The position numbers were made by a program, and so were the translations under genes. A DNA stretch of 64,000 nt from Serendipita indica DSM 11827. Its lineage: Eukaryota > Basidiomycota > Agaricomycetes > Sebacinales > Serendipitaceae. The notes beneath the pieces are model-generated. The model did no database searches. It worked only from the letters and a program-made list of their open reading frames with translations, and had not been told where the DNA came from. This document shows positions 48,909-59,883 of the stretch, in pieces. The stretch is taken from the NCBI GenBank assembly GCA_910890315.1, contig CAJVGD010000046.1, positions 434,001 through 498,000 of the forward strand, written 5' to 3'. Within the stretch, counting starts at the first letter, position 1; every line of letters begins with the position of its first letter.

Positions 48909-51377
48909 ATGGAGCACGGTCGACTCAAGGCACTCTTCAACGCCGAGGACCGCGATAATAAGATATCTCAGGCATTTCAGGCGCGAAAGGGCCCTTCTGT
49001 GAACCTCTAGACAAAGCTCATACCGTCTCCCACTGCAGAGAAAGCCGGTAGACCAGTCAAAGGTCGTAGCGTTCACCCAAGCCAGTGCAAGAAAGTCCAA
49101 AAAGGAGAAAGAAGAAGAAGCCGCAGAGGCAAAACGTAGAGAGCACGAACGAGAAGCTACACAGGTCTTTGAGGAATATGTCGCCGACTTTGCTACAGCG
49201 CCCCGTGCGAGAGGGGCAATCGGATTCGTGAAAGCCGGCGAAAGTGCATCTGGTGTCAAAATATCGACGTCCAAAGTCTTTGATGATGACGTTGAAATGG
49301 TCAGCGGCCTCACCCTTTGCCCGCTTCAACGTTTATTGACTCTTCGAAGAAAGCGAATAGTTCTATTGCTCAGAAACCCAAGGGAAAACGCGCAATGGAC
49401 GCATTTCTTGAAGAAATCAAGAGGTTTGTCACCTTGCACGGCGACAAACAAGGGTTGACCACTATCAGAGATCAAGCCGCTCGTGAGCAGCGACTAGCAA
49501 GACAATCTGCAGGTAAATTGAATATAAATGTATGCGTACATCTACTAAGCGATGAATCAGTGCACGGCTCTTCAATAACCTCCCTGGCTGCAATGGAAAT
49601 ACAGGGAGGCAGTCGCGATCGTGGTGACCCTGAAGTCGGTTTTCTACACAACATATCTACCAAATCTCATTCAACATTCTCAGACTAGCAACCTATTCGT
49701 AGCTCACCTCCCTGACGATGTAACCGAGGATAGACTCGGTGAGTATTTCGGACAGTGTGGAGAGATTACCTCTGTAGGTATCTTTTAAGGATGCTTATTT
49801 CGTTGCTGAAGTTATCATAGGTGAAGATTATGTGGCCGCGGGGGGAAACCGTAGGGGATATGTCTCGTCGCAGCAAAACCACTGGCCTCAGCGGATTTGT
49901 CTCGTTTAAACGTCGCAAAGATGCCGAAATGGCATTGCATCGGCTGGATGGTGTCACCTGGGGAGGCTCCGCCCTACGAGTCGGATGGAGCAAAGCCGTC
50001 ACGACAAGCGGTAGAGTTCTATACGGTGAGTCAAGCATAGTCAAAATTCACTACCACTCAATGCGATCACAGGCAGGAGAAGCTCTCGCTCTCGCTCCCC
50101 TTCGCCGCATCGTAGCCATCGTCGTCGATCTCGGTCACGCTCTCGATCTCCTTCGCGTTCACCCGACTATGGGCGTTCACGTCATAGCCGTTCCCGCTAT
50201 CATGACGAAGACCGTTCGAGATCAAGGAGCCGTGACCGCGCACCCCGAAAGCAGGCCCTGGTACCCAAGGCTTCACATCAAGTGACCAAGGATGAAGAGG
50301 AGTTCATTGAACTCGTCGCAGCAATGACAAGGGCGCATGGCAGAGCCTTTGAAAGCAACCTCATGGAGAGGGAGCGAGATAACCCGCAATATCAGTTTCT
50401 TCATGCTCCACGGGTGCGTTTATGTGACGGGTGGGGAATAAAGCTCATCTTTATAGTCCGCGGCGGGAAAGTTTTATGACGAGCTCCTTGATCCAGAATA
50501 CTCCAGCCCTGAAGGATTTCAAGACGATGGGGATGATCAAGCTTATTCAACCGACAACGAGGAAGTCAAGGAGGCGGATTATATCGGCAAAAATAAGCTT
50601 GGTTCGTTGGCTAGGAAGCGATTCAAAGCTATGCTACGAGCCATGAGCGGAAAGAGGGGTGAAGTCGCTCGATGCATGGCATTCTGCCTCGAGCATGGCG
50701 AAGCCGCTCCAGAAGTTGCCAATATTGTCATCGCCTCTTTGCTTGTCGACAGCACGCCCGTACCAAGAAAGATTGCACGACTTCATCTCATCTCGGACAT
50801 CATCCACAACTCTGCTGTGGCACTTCCAAGTGCATGGAAATTCCGGCAAGAGTTTCAGCAGCGTCTGGGCCTGGTATTCGATCATCTTTCAACCATCTAT
50901 CACTCCTTTGGTGGCCGAATGACTGCAGAAACTTTCAAGAGACAAGTAGTTGCCGTCATCGATGTGTGGGACGATCGCATCGTGTTTCCTCCAGAAGAGA
51001 CGTCTGTATGGAAAGATAGGCTGGATGGGAAGCAGGCGACGAGGGAAGAGAAGGTCCAGGTAGAGGACGTGCCAGTCGTACAAGAAGCGCCGCAGGTGTC
51101 TCGATTTAAATCTGCTTTCAAACCTGTGACCGATCCGGATGGCGAGCAAGACATGGAGTTGGACGATGACGAAGAACCGCAAACAGCAGCTCCCGTACCC
51201 CAGGTTGAAGAACAGCCTGCGGAGGACGAAGAAATCGATGGTGCTCCGCTCGAGGATGATCTCGATGGCGAGGAGCTGGCAGAGGACCTTGACGGCGCAC
51301 CAATTGAAGACCTTGATGGTGCACCCTTGGAAGAAGAAAACCTCGACGGCGATCCACTAGACCCGGAAGATCTATAG
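48909..51377 (+). CDS. U2 snRNP-associated SURP protein (U2SURP/SR140)
   Basis: Nuclear splicing factor attached to the U2 snRNP. The start at 48909 gives MEHGRLKALFNAEDRDNKIS, a Lys/Glu-rich coiled segment (ARKSKKEKEEEAAEAKRREH) and the family stretch VFEEYVADFA. The RRM has LFVAHLPDDVTEDRLGEYFG, VKIMWPRGETVGDMSRRSKT, GLSGFVSFKRRKDAEMALHR and GSALRVGWSKAV. An RS-rich linker of about 60 residues (50085-50245) separates it from the SURP module (EEEFIELVAAMTRAHGRAFE, ERERDNPQYQFLH). The CID domain follows (LARKRFKAMLRAMSGKRGEV, CMAFCLEHGEAAPEVANIVI, KIARLHLISDIIHNSAV). The acidic C-terminus repeats DLDGAP(L/I)E-like units, matching the DVDGxPLD repeats of animal SR140. Several short introns fit, some approximate. 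Confidence 0.9.
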
Positions 51378-51747
51378 TCCTTGTAGTGTAGGGATGATAT
51401 TGACTTTCCCGGGTTACAAGCTAGATTGATTGCAGAGGGAATAATTCTAATAAAACATATCAGACACGTTACAACAAGGTGATAGGGGATATAGTCTACA
51501 AAACCCCGAAGGAAGATGCAATGGACAGATAAGCATGTGTGGACAATGGACAAAGAGAGTGTATAGAGGTCGGAGTTATGTGACGAGGCCGACATCTCGC
51601 ACAGCCTAGGGAGCGCCCAAGGATGACGCAACATGATCGACGAGTATAATAGAAAAGTCTTTGTGTACGCGCTGGAGCGCGTGTCATATGACTTCGACAG
51701 ATTAGATCGGAAGACCAAGGTCACCGAGACTCAGACAGCACTGGGTA
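51378..51747. other. Convergent 3' intergenic region, 370 bp
   Basis: Lies between the stops of U2SURP (plus) and the arrestin-like gene (minus). Expected to hold both 3' UTRs and poly(A) sites. An AATAAAA-like run occurs near 51450 (tctaataaaacat). Nothing else is seen. Confidence 0.35.
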
Positions 51748-53943
51748 CTATGGAAAGTATGACCCACCACCCGCGCTGCGTTGGCTGTTGTAACTTCCCA
51801 CACCAAGCTCGTCCGCAATGGGTGAGTCCTGAGGGCTGAGATTGCTGATAGTTGTAGCCAATGTGTGGGATCGCGTTCGTTGATGTCCGAGTCCAACGGC
51901 AGGCATAGATGCATGCTCCAGAGACCGCAGAGCATTGGTATCGTGCGTGGTCAAGGTAATATCCTCTGAATGCTCGAAGGTGGGAAGGATTTCTCGGAGG
52001 CCAGGAAAGTCCGCTACCTTGGCCGCTGGAGCGACGACGAATCGCAGAGCATACTGAAATGGTGGTAAGCGTACCATTTCAGAACTAATGATGACATACT
52101 TTGATTGAAACAATCCCGTCGACGCTCCAACTCATCTCCTCGCCTGTTTTGCCTGCCCTGATTGTGCCTTCAATTGTAAGGGTGCCTCCTCTGGTGTCAC
52201 GGTCCCCAGTCCCTGGGCGTCGGGTGCTTTGGTTCTCGGCGGAGGAACCCTGGACGAACCTGCGCTGAGCGTTTACTGCTTTGGCGATGACAGACTTCTT
52301 TTCGAATCTTTCCCCCTTCAAGAATACTTCTGAGGATTTCACGAGGGTTACCTGAATGTCCAAGGATCCCTGCACGGTGGTGTTTACGGGCGACCAGAGG
52401 TGTATCATGTAGGGCACATCGGATCCAGAGGCATATATCTTTGGGCGCAAGATACAGATCTGGCAACTTGTCAGGATGTTTCTCTGTTGACAAAACTGTT
52501 ACTCACTCGTGTATTGAATATCGTCGGCACTAATGGCCGTTCCACAGCAAGATTCCCCATTGGCCGCAGATTTGTATTAATCTCTAGTGCCAACCAGCGT
52601 TTTTTCTTTGGTTGTGCTCCATCTGGTGAGGTTGGGGAAGGTGGCGCGTTTCTAGGATAGTACTCGACTTTGGCTAGAGCTCTATGAACCACGGTTAGCG
52701 GTACTTTTAAATACAGAGGATTTAGAGCCCACTTGTCATCCTGACGCATAAATCCACTGCGTCTCAAGTCGACTCGGAGTGTATAGACAACCTCGGCGCT
52801 TACCCCCTGGGATCATGGTTCAGATTGCAACACATTCATGAGAGCATCAACGCTTACTGGGCAGTTCAATGACCAGGTCGGCGGTAGGGGCGTCTGTTTA
52901 CCCTCACAAGTTTCCGGGAAGAAGAAGCTGAAATGATGTGTATGGGTTGGTTTTCCGTCGGAACGTTCGTAAATTGTCCGTTTCGTTGAGAAAAGGGATT
53001 GCTCGGCGTGATTATAGGCCACGCCTTGGGCGAAGTAGGTCACACTCAGAGTGCCTTGGAGCTGTTTATACGAGGTCAATTGAAACCAAACTTGGCCAAA
53101 TCTATTGCTACTCACGGTAAGGTCGATGCTCGCAATGTGGTCCAACGTCTTCAAGTCGACACGGCCTTCTACTACCTCGCCCCGGCCATAGGAAGGAACG
53201 GTGGACCCAGATCCTTTGGCTAGGTGAAGATCAATGTATCTGCTTGCCACTGTATGACCGAGAGCTGCATGGATGTTAACAGTAGTATGAGTCTGCTGAG
53301 CTGCTGATGCTAGCATCTCCGGAGTCAAGGTCGAGTGTTGTGTGAGGCCTCCGTTTTCAGGAATCATAGCCCAATACGGCGGATGTGATGGATCAAAAGA
53401 TATTGCGGACAGGCGACTGTTGGTAGAACCTTGGGAACGGGCGGATGCGAAGGAATTGTGGGTATGCCGACTTCGAGAGCCAGATGAAATTGTGGATGGA
53501 GTGGAGGGCATATCATTATCGGGTATCACAAACGATTGGGCAGGAGATAGACTGAACGGAGGCGGGGGCGACATGTTTGGTGAGGGAGTACCATGATACG
53601 AATCTGTCATAGAAGATGAATGTTGGGTTGAGCTTGTAGTCGCGGTTGTGTCTGTGCGAGTGGGCAGCGCTGGTTGTAACGGTGTTCGAGGCAAAGGCCG
53701 TCTAGGCGCCGGGCCGCTCGAGGTGGATGGCCTGCATGCATTATCTTGCGCAGGACTGATGTTGGATCCACTGGACTGTGCATGAGCGTGCTGTGGATGT
53801 TGATTGACGATTGAAGTGGGCGGCTTCAAGGGTGGGGGAGGGCCGGGAGGCATAAACCCTGGCCATACTGGAGATGTAGATATCTGTATATTATTTCCTT
53901 GCGGATCTACTGCCCAAGATGTGGGCTGCGTCTGATGTGACAT
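51748..53943 (-). CDS. Arrestin-like domain protein (alpha-arrestin type)
   Basis: Alpha-arrestins are adaptors that link ubiquitin ligases to membrane cargo. The preferred start at 53943 is MSHQTQPTSWAVDPQ; a Met at 54093 would add 50 poorly supported residues. A Pro/Ser/Thr-rich N-terminus of about 200 residues precedes the arrestin fold: TTVNIHAALGHTVASRYIDL, YGRGEVVEGRVDLKTLDHIA, WFQLTSYKQLQGTLSVTYFA, HHFSFFFPETCEGKQTPLPP then TWSLNCP, and after an intron VSAEVVYTLRVDLRRSGFMR, NPLYLKVPLTVVHRAL. The C-terminal half continues PKIYASGSDVPYMIHLWSPV, GSLDIQVTLVKSSEVF and MSWSVDGIVSIKYALRFVVA. Stop at 51748. No canonical PPxY was found, which is unusual for alpha-arrestins, so partner recruitment may differ. 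Confidence in the fold is good, less in the role. Confidence 0.8.
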
Positions 53944-54091
53944 ACGGCAGCGGTCAAGTCCACAGACCAACAGGCCAAACAAGCCCTCATAGCTTGGCTC
54001 CCAACTGCCACAGTACACTGGATTCCTAAAATCTTGTCCGTTTCTACACACGCCGGTTTTTTCTTTTAATACCAGGTCACTTTTCCTGTCC
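53944..54091. promoter_or_regulatory. Short bidirectional promoter, arrestin-like / vigilin
   Basis: About 148 bp between the preferred arrestin-like start (53943) and the vigilin ATG (54092). If the longer arrestin frame is used, the two start codons overlap in a CCATGG at 54090-54095 and there is no intergenic DNA at all. Confidence 0.4.
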
Positions 54092-57000
54092 ATGGTCTTG
54101 TCCGCGGCCGATCTCCAAGTAAGAGTGTTTTTGCGCTGTCACCGCGATTTATCCCCGCTGACGCCAACGGATCCTTCAGAAGCAGCTAGAGGGAGCTCCA
54201 GATCCCTTTCCTAGTCTGTCTGAACCTCAGCCAAGGGCCAGCGGATCCGCGTCGACAAATGTCCCTCTGAACACCGACTCGGAGACATTGTTCCCGTCGC
54301 TCGCGACTCCTACGGCTCCAAAGGCATCTCCAACGTCCTGGACGCCTCGAGCGGTCAAGCCAATCTCGACCCCCGTCTTCTCGGACACGTTCTCCCTCAC
54401 TGGCATCGATCTCACTGCCCAGCACTCCAGAGATGGAAAACCACGGACGTTGGCAGACGTCATCAAAGAGGCACAGACAAAGTTCAAGGTCAAGGTCGAC
54501 GTCTTTTCGCAGCGCACCAGCAACCAGACTTCTTTTACCATCACTGGTCCGTCTGATGCTGCGGTCGAAGGTGCTAGGAAATCTCTAACGTCGAGCTTGA
54601 GCCCCGTGGTATGACTTAAAGTCAACTTTAGACGGATAAATTAACCCTGTGTAGATCTCTGTCGTTGTCCAGACCCCGGCTTCAATCATAGGTTCCATCG
54701 TGGGTGCCAAAGGTGTGTAGTGCACCTGTAGCATCAAAACCGTATCTAACGAGCTTTCAAGGTGCAAATCTAAAGCGCATTCGTGATCAAACAATGACCA
54801 GGATCGACATTCCCCGACGTGATACCTTGGGTGTTTCTACGCCAAATGGTCAGGATGAGACTTCGCGCTCTGTCAGCCCAGCGCCCGCAGGATCTGTAGA
54901 CGAAAACGAGCCAACGATCCCAATCACGATTTCAGGGCCTGCTTCTATGGTACACGAGGCACAGGCGATGATCCAGGACATTATCTCGGAGCGCACTTCT
55001 CGGTCTACGCAAAAGGTCAAAATCGTCCCAGAGCACGTCTATCCATTTGTCCTCTCTCGTCGCCCAGACTTTTTACGCGTTGCCAATGGTGCAGAAATCA
55101 CTCTAGCCCGTGACGACGCGACAAAGGAGATTATCGTCAGTGGAGATCGTGAGGCGGTGGCAAACGTTGTGGAGAGCATTCGCTCTTGTGCCAACTTTTA
55201 CGAGGGAGATGTGAACCAGGTCAAAATCGCACTTGCCAAACGCCAGCACAGACTACTCGACGCCAAGGCCCAGGACCAGATATTCCAAAAGAGCAAGTGT
55301 AGCGTTGTCGTGCCGTCTCCTAGCGACCCGAGCGAGGATGTTATCGTTTGGGGTAAAGCTGCCAACCTTGGAGGTGGTCTCCAGGCGGTCATGGAGGTAC
55401 GTCGTTTGACGCCTTGATGCCTACGGTTGGCTCAAAAATTTAGCGTGCAAACTCTCAACACACGCACTCGTTGCCAATTCGTCAACATCCCAGCCACGTT
55501 CTCACCCACATCCATCGCAGTGGTTATGGAAAAACCTTTGGAAGCACCCACTCAGCTGTCGATGTTCATTTCCCGTCTCCATTTTCCGGTATCTCCACCG
55601 TCGACTTTGCAGGCGAACGTGCCGCAGTTGATGCCGCGCAAAAGGAACTAGTGGCTTACCTCAAGCTCCTTGAAGGAGCGACTAGGGCCATCGAGGTTGA
55701 TTATTTGATTCACAAGATTTTACAGGCAAAGGCAGCCAAGCAGTATGTCTTTTATATAGATTCTGATTTGCCTGCTAAATGTGGCTCATAGGTTGCGAGA
55801 TTATCACTCTTCTAGGAACGTTTTCGTTTACTTCCCCTCGGAGGCTGACCAGGCTTCCAACGTGATGCTTGTCTATGATCCATTGGCGGCTCAAGCCGCC
55901 AAGGAAAAGCAGGCTGCTTTGGCCGAAATCGAAGCAGAGCTCCTTGCTCTAGTCTCGACTCTTGGCCAAATCAAGACTGAAACAATTTCCGTCGAAAAGA
56001 AGTGGCACGAGGCCGTCAAAGGGAAGAACAACTCGAATCTCAACTCGTACGTCTCATTGAGCACTTTATACATAGTCTAGAACCCTTGCAGGTTGATTGG
56101 TGAAGGCCGTGCACTTGCTATCGAGGTTGGAGGGAACGGACAGGAAGATATCGTCGTCATCCGTGGCTCGGCAGCAGACGTCGACAAAGCAACGATGGAA
56201 ATCCTTCGTCTTGTGGAAGAGGCAAAGAACGATGCTATCGATAGCAGCTATGTCACCGAGTTCCAGATCCCTCAACAATACGTCGCGAGGATCGTTGGTG
56301 CTGCTGGCGCTGGAATTCAAAAGTATCGAGAGCAACTGGATGTCAAGATTGACATCGAGGATCTTAGAGACTCTGCCGAGCAAGTCGTCGGCAAGAAGAA
56401 GAAGACCACCACCTCATCACAGTCTCTCGTCAAGGTTTGTCGTACTCAATACCGCTAATCGTCTCTAACGCGCCTTTCAAAGATTACCGGTCGTAAACAT
56501 AATGCAGAAGAAGCAAAGAAACGCATTCTCGCCCAAGTGGACAAGATGGTTTGTACGCCCATCTAAGACCCCAATGATCCTGACACCTCTCTAGGCAGAT
56601 GAGACCACGGAGATTCTCAAGGTTCCTCGCCAATATCATTCTGCCATCATTGGGCAGCAGGGCAAGTACATTCAACGACTCCAAGACAAGTACGGTGTGA
56701 AGATCAACATGTCCAAGGACTCGAGTACTTCTCCAGACGAGATCCAAATCCGTGGAGGAAAGAAGGGCGTCTCACAGGCGAAAAACGAGATTAACGAGGT
56801 ACGTACCTAGTTCTTCTACTGAAGCTTGTTACTGACCATATAATTACATGTTAGCTCGTCGAATATGAGAAGGAAAATAACCACTCTATCAGTATCGATG
56901 TGTCTAGCCGCGCTGTCCCCCGTATTCTTGGTGCCAAAGGAGCCAAGATTCACGAGATTATGGAAGAGACCGGTGCTCACGTGGATGTCAACGACAAGGA

Positions 57001-58301
57001 CAAGAGAGAGAAGGAGGAGACAACTTCGATTACTATCCGCGGAAACAAGAAGTCGGTGGCAGCCGCCAAGGCGCAGGTTCTCGCCATTGCCAATGCTGTA
57101 GATGATGAAACCACTGTTGTCTTGCATATCGAGCCCAAGTTTCATCGTACAATCATCGGAGGTGGTGGAGTTGGTCTCCGAAACCTTCTCGCGCGAGTTG
57201 GCGCACCGAGCGATCCAAAGGAGCAAGCGGGACTCGTTCGTTTGTACGTCAATCTCTCTTTTAATTGGCTTCGTATCTAATTTCCTGTTTTCACAGCCCT
57301 CAGAGCGGTGATGAGGTTACCCTTCGTGGAGAAAAGACCCTTGTCAAGAAAATCCAGGCAGAGCTAGAGCGCGTCGTTGCCGGGTTGCGCGAGCGTGTCG
57401 TCATTGGCGTGTCGATTCCTGCACAACAGCACAGGATGCTCATTGGGCATGGTGGACAACCGCTCATGGAGCTCGAGAAGAGAACGGGTGCTGAAGTCCA
57501 GTTTCCTGGCTCACGCTCCTATAACCAAGTGGCAGCAGCGGAGAATGCGTCCGAATTAGAAGACGCAGATCCAAAGGATATTGTCAAGGTTGTCGGTCCC
57601 CGTGCAGCTTGCGAGAAGGCAATTGCCGAAATGCTCGAATCCATCGCCAAGGCCCCGAACCGCGAGAGGAAGAAGGAGGATGGCAATCGCGAGCGCAATG
57701 GAACTGGTGCAACCGCCACCGTTTCTGTACCTTTCAAGCACTACCATCTCCTTCGACCTACCGGGAATCTTGTTCGCGACTTGCGTGCGACAGGCGTCAA
57801 CTTCTCGCAAGATGGCAAACCGAAACAAGAAGATTTTGATGTCGATGCGCGTATTGACGACGAGGTAGAGGTCGATTCACATGGGGTGGAGTGGAAGCTT
57901 GTCGAATACGGCTCTGGTGTGCAAGATGGCGCGACAGAAATTACACTCAAGGCGCGCGATGCGGAAAGTCTAGCGTCAGCTCAGAAAGTCGTTGATGACG
58001 CGCTCAAAAAGGCAAATAACATCACACATGTGGGTCTTATGACCTTCCCCGATCGTGGGGCGTTCCCCAGGATCATTGGGTCCAAGGGAAACACTGTCAA
58101 CCAGTTGTGCCTCGAGAACGACGCTGAGATCATAGTCCCGAGGGATGACTCTACTGTCAAGATTTATGGTATGTACTCGACTTTGGAATTACTCGGCCTG
58201 TGACTAACACGGGTTCAGGGGCCGAAGATAATGTCAACAAGGCGAGAGCAGCAATTACTCGCGTTGCATTTGGTGGTCGTGGACGTCGTGCCGACGACTA
58301 A
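54092..58301 (+). CDS. SCP160: Vigilin/SCP160-type multi-KH RNA-binding protein
   Basis: RNA-binding protein that associates with polysomes at the ER. The start at 54092 (MVLSAADLQ, spliced to KQLEGAPDPFPSLSEPQPRA) leads through a low-complexity N-terminus to a run of KH domains. GxxG loops visible in order: SIIGSIVGAKGANLKRIRDQ, RIVGAAGAGIQKYREQL, AIIGQQGKYIQRLQDKYG, RILGAKGAKIHEIMEETGAH, TIIGGGGVGLRNLLARVG, MLIGHGGQPLMELEKRTG and RIIGSKGNTVNQLCLEN. Additional degenerate KH repeats lie between and before them (for example around YGKTFGSTHSAVDVHFPSP). A charged helical stretch (AAQAAKEKQAALAEIEAELL) interrupts the array. The C-terminus GGRGRRADD is basic. About eleven introns fit. Roughly 1,250 residues, as expected for the family. 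Confidence 0.93.
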
Positions 58302-58392
58302 AAATCTGCCAACATCTTTTATACTCGTTGTCGCTGTATTCGAGCACTCGTGAATACAATATGGAGGTTGAAGAGGAAGCAGAGCTCTCTAG

Positions 58393-59789
58393 TCAAGAGG
58401 GAAAGGGTAAAACTATTACATCAGGGTCATCAGACGGACCCATCAGAGACCAACACGCCGTGCATAAGCGTGATGGACTCTCGCCCAACCGGATATCACC
58501 ATTGACGACCCATGCCACAGGGTTTCGACCGCAATGTGGACAGGTCGGATATGACCATGTGGACATGTATAGGGCCAAAGGATAGCTATATTGGTGATCA
58601 GAGGTATTGCAAAGGCTGAAGAAACCTTAGCGTGATCGTTGCATGCTGTCTTCACGTACCGAACGCTCTCAATAGTCCAGCAATGAACACAACTTCCATG
58701 GTGATACAGCCAGCACGGTTGTTGTATCTTTAGCGACAGTGCACCAAGGGTTTGCTGAGACATTGGAATGCGGCTCGCAGTAAGCTTTGCGGTCGACTCT
58801 CTTTGAAGCTCCTGGATGCTTCTGAAAAGATTCAGGCGTCATCTCGAGGCGCATTCTAAATCTTACCGGAGCCAATAATCTTCCCCAAACGCGAGTTGGT
58901 CGACTATCATGCCAGCCGAGTTGCCAGGACTGATTCCATTATTCATACTCCATTGGTCACTCTTGATCGTATTTGATGAGCACAGGAGTGCGTCCAAAAT
59001 GCATTGGAGAGTTTGTGTCGATAAAAAGGATTGAACGCTGTCTAGAACCCAGCCGTCTGCCCAGACTTCGTTTCTATCAGAAGCCTTGGTTGGTTTAGAG
59101 TGGAATGATATGGTCAAGATGGCAGTTGCGTCTGCCACATCCCCGGCTGACGCCGACGTTTCCTGAAGAGTGTTTATACCATCGCCAATAGGAGACTGTA
59201 TGTCACACACGAGTGTCAGAATGGAATTGATCTCTGTCTTTCTGTTCCTACGAAAATAGTGGCCAGCTTGTTTTGGAGGGCTACTTGGACATTAGGTGCC
59301 ACCTTTGGTAGAGGAAGCGGCGTACGGCCAGTGCCTGAGCTCTGCTTTCTCCAGTGTTCTCAGCAGCTGCGTAGTCTTCTGATCTGCATCCAATGAGTCG
59401 TTTCGTTGCTGTTTCTGTTGTGTGGCTCACCAGTCCCAAGGGGTGAAAGGGGAGATCCTGGTGAGTGCTTGATGGCATGCTCTTCATATCGCTTGCTGAA
59501 TACAGCTCGGAGGTTTGAACGTGACAAGATGTTGGCTATCATCGGATCCACCTCTGTGAGACTGGCGGGTCAACTGCGCTTCCTGTGGAGTAATCAAGAG
59601 AGTTTACTTCATTTCCTCGCTTATAGACTGCTGCTGAATATCTGGGTTCTGCTGCCAGAGGTCGTGGACGGCCTGTATAATTTCTGATTTGGAGACGGCG
59701 GCTGTCTGTGCAAACTCTGAGGGAGAAAAGGCTTCCGAAGGTGGCCCAAAGGCTGTGCGACGATGGAATTTGGCATCGTCTGGGCCCAT
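58393..59789 (-). CDS. snRNA-activating protein complex subunit 3 (SNAPC3/SNAP50)
   Basis: DNA-binding subunit of SNAPc, the basal factor for snRNA gene transcription by Pol II and Pol III. The preferred start at 59789 gives MGPDDAKFHRRTAFGPPSEA, a helical N-terminal part (VSKSEIIQAVHDLWQQNPDI, LTEVDPMIANILSRSNLRAV, KTTQLLRTLEKAELRHWPPP), then NSILTLVCDIQSPIGDGINT and WADGWVLDSVQSFLSTQTLQ. The C-terminal Cys/His module is the zf-SNAP50 type: CWLYHHGSCVHCWTIESVR, YPLALYMSTWSYPTCPHCGR, NPVAWVVNGDIRLG and LCTACWSLMG. The joins were chosen by splice signals and frame (five introns); the one at WPPPKQ uses a clean GTACGC donor. Short, motif-rich exons make this gene hard to see as ORFs. It ends 91 bp from the convergent vigilin stop. 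Confidence 0.83.
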
Positions 59790-59883
59790 CCAGGCGTTGG
59801 CAGCGTCCAAGGCTTGTACCAGGCCCGATCCACGGCCAGGCTTGCCAAAGCTTTGACCCCGACCACGTCAACTCCGCCCGAGG
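59790..59883. promoter_or_regulatory. Short bidirectional promoter, SNAPC3 / ERO1
   Basis: 94 bp between the preferred SNAPC3 start (59789, minus) and the ERO1 start (59884, plus). GC-rich, no TATA. Frames on the minus strand extend a little further but hit a stop near 59868. Confidence 0.4.

Noticed and set aside
48510-49313. 267-codon minus-strand frame
   Set aside because: Overlaps the first exons of U2SURP and its upstream DNA; no domain, and the plus-strand reading is well supported.
50900-51724. 274-codon minus-strand Ser-rich frame
   Set aside because: Antisense of the U2SURP CID domain and acidic repeats; Ser richness comes from reversed Asp/Glu codons.
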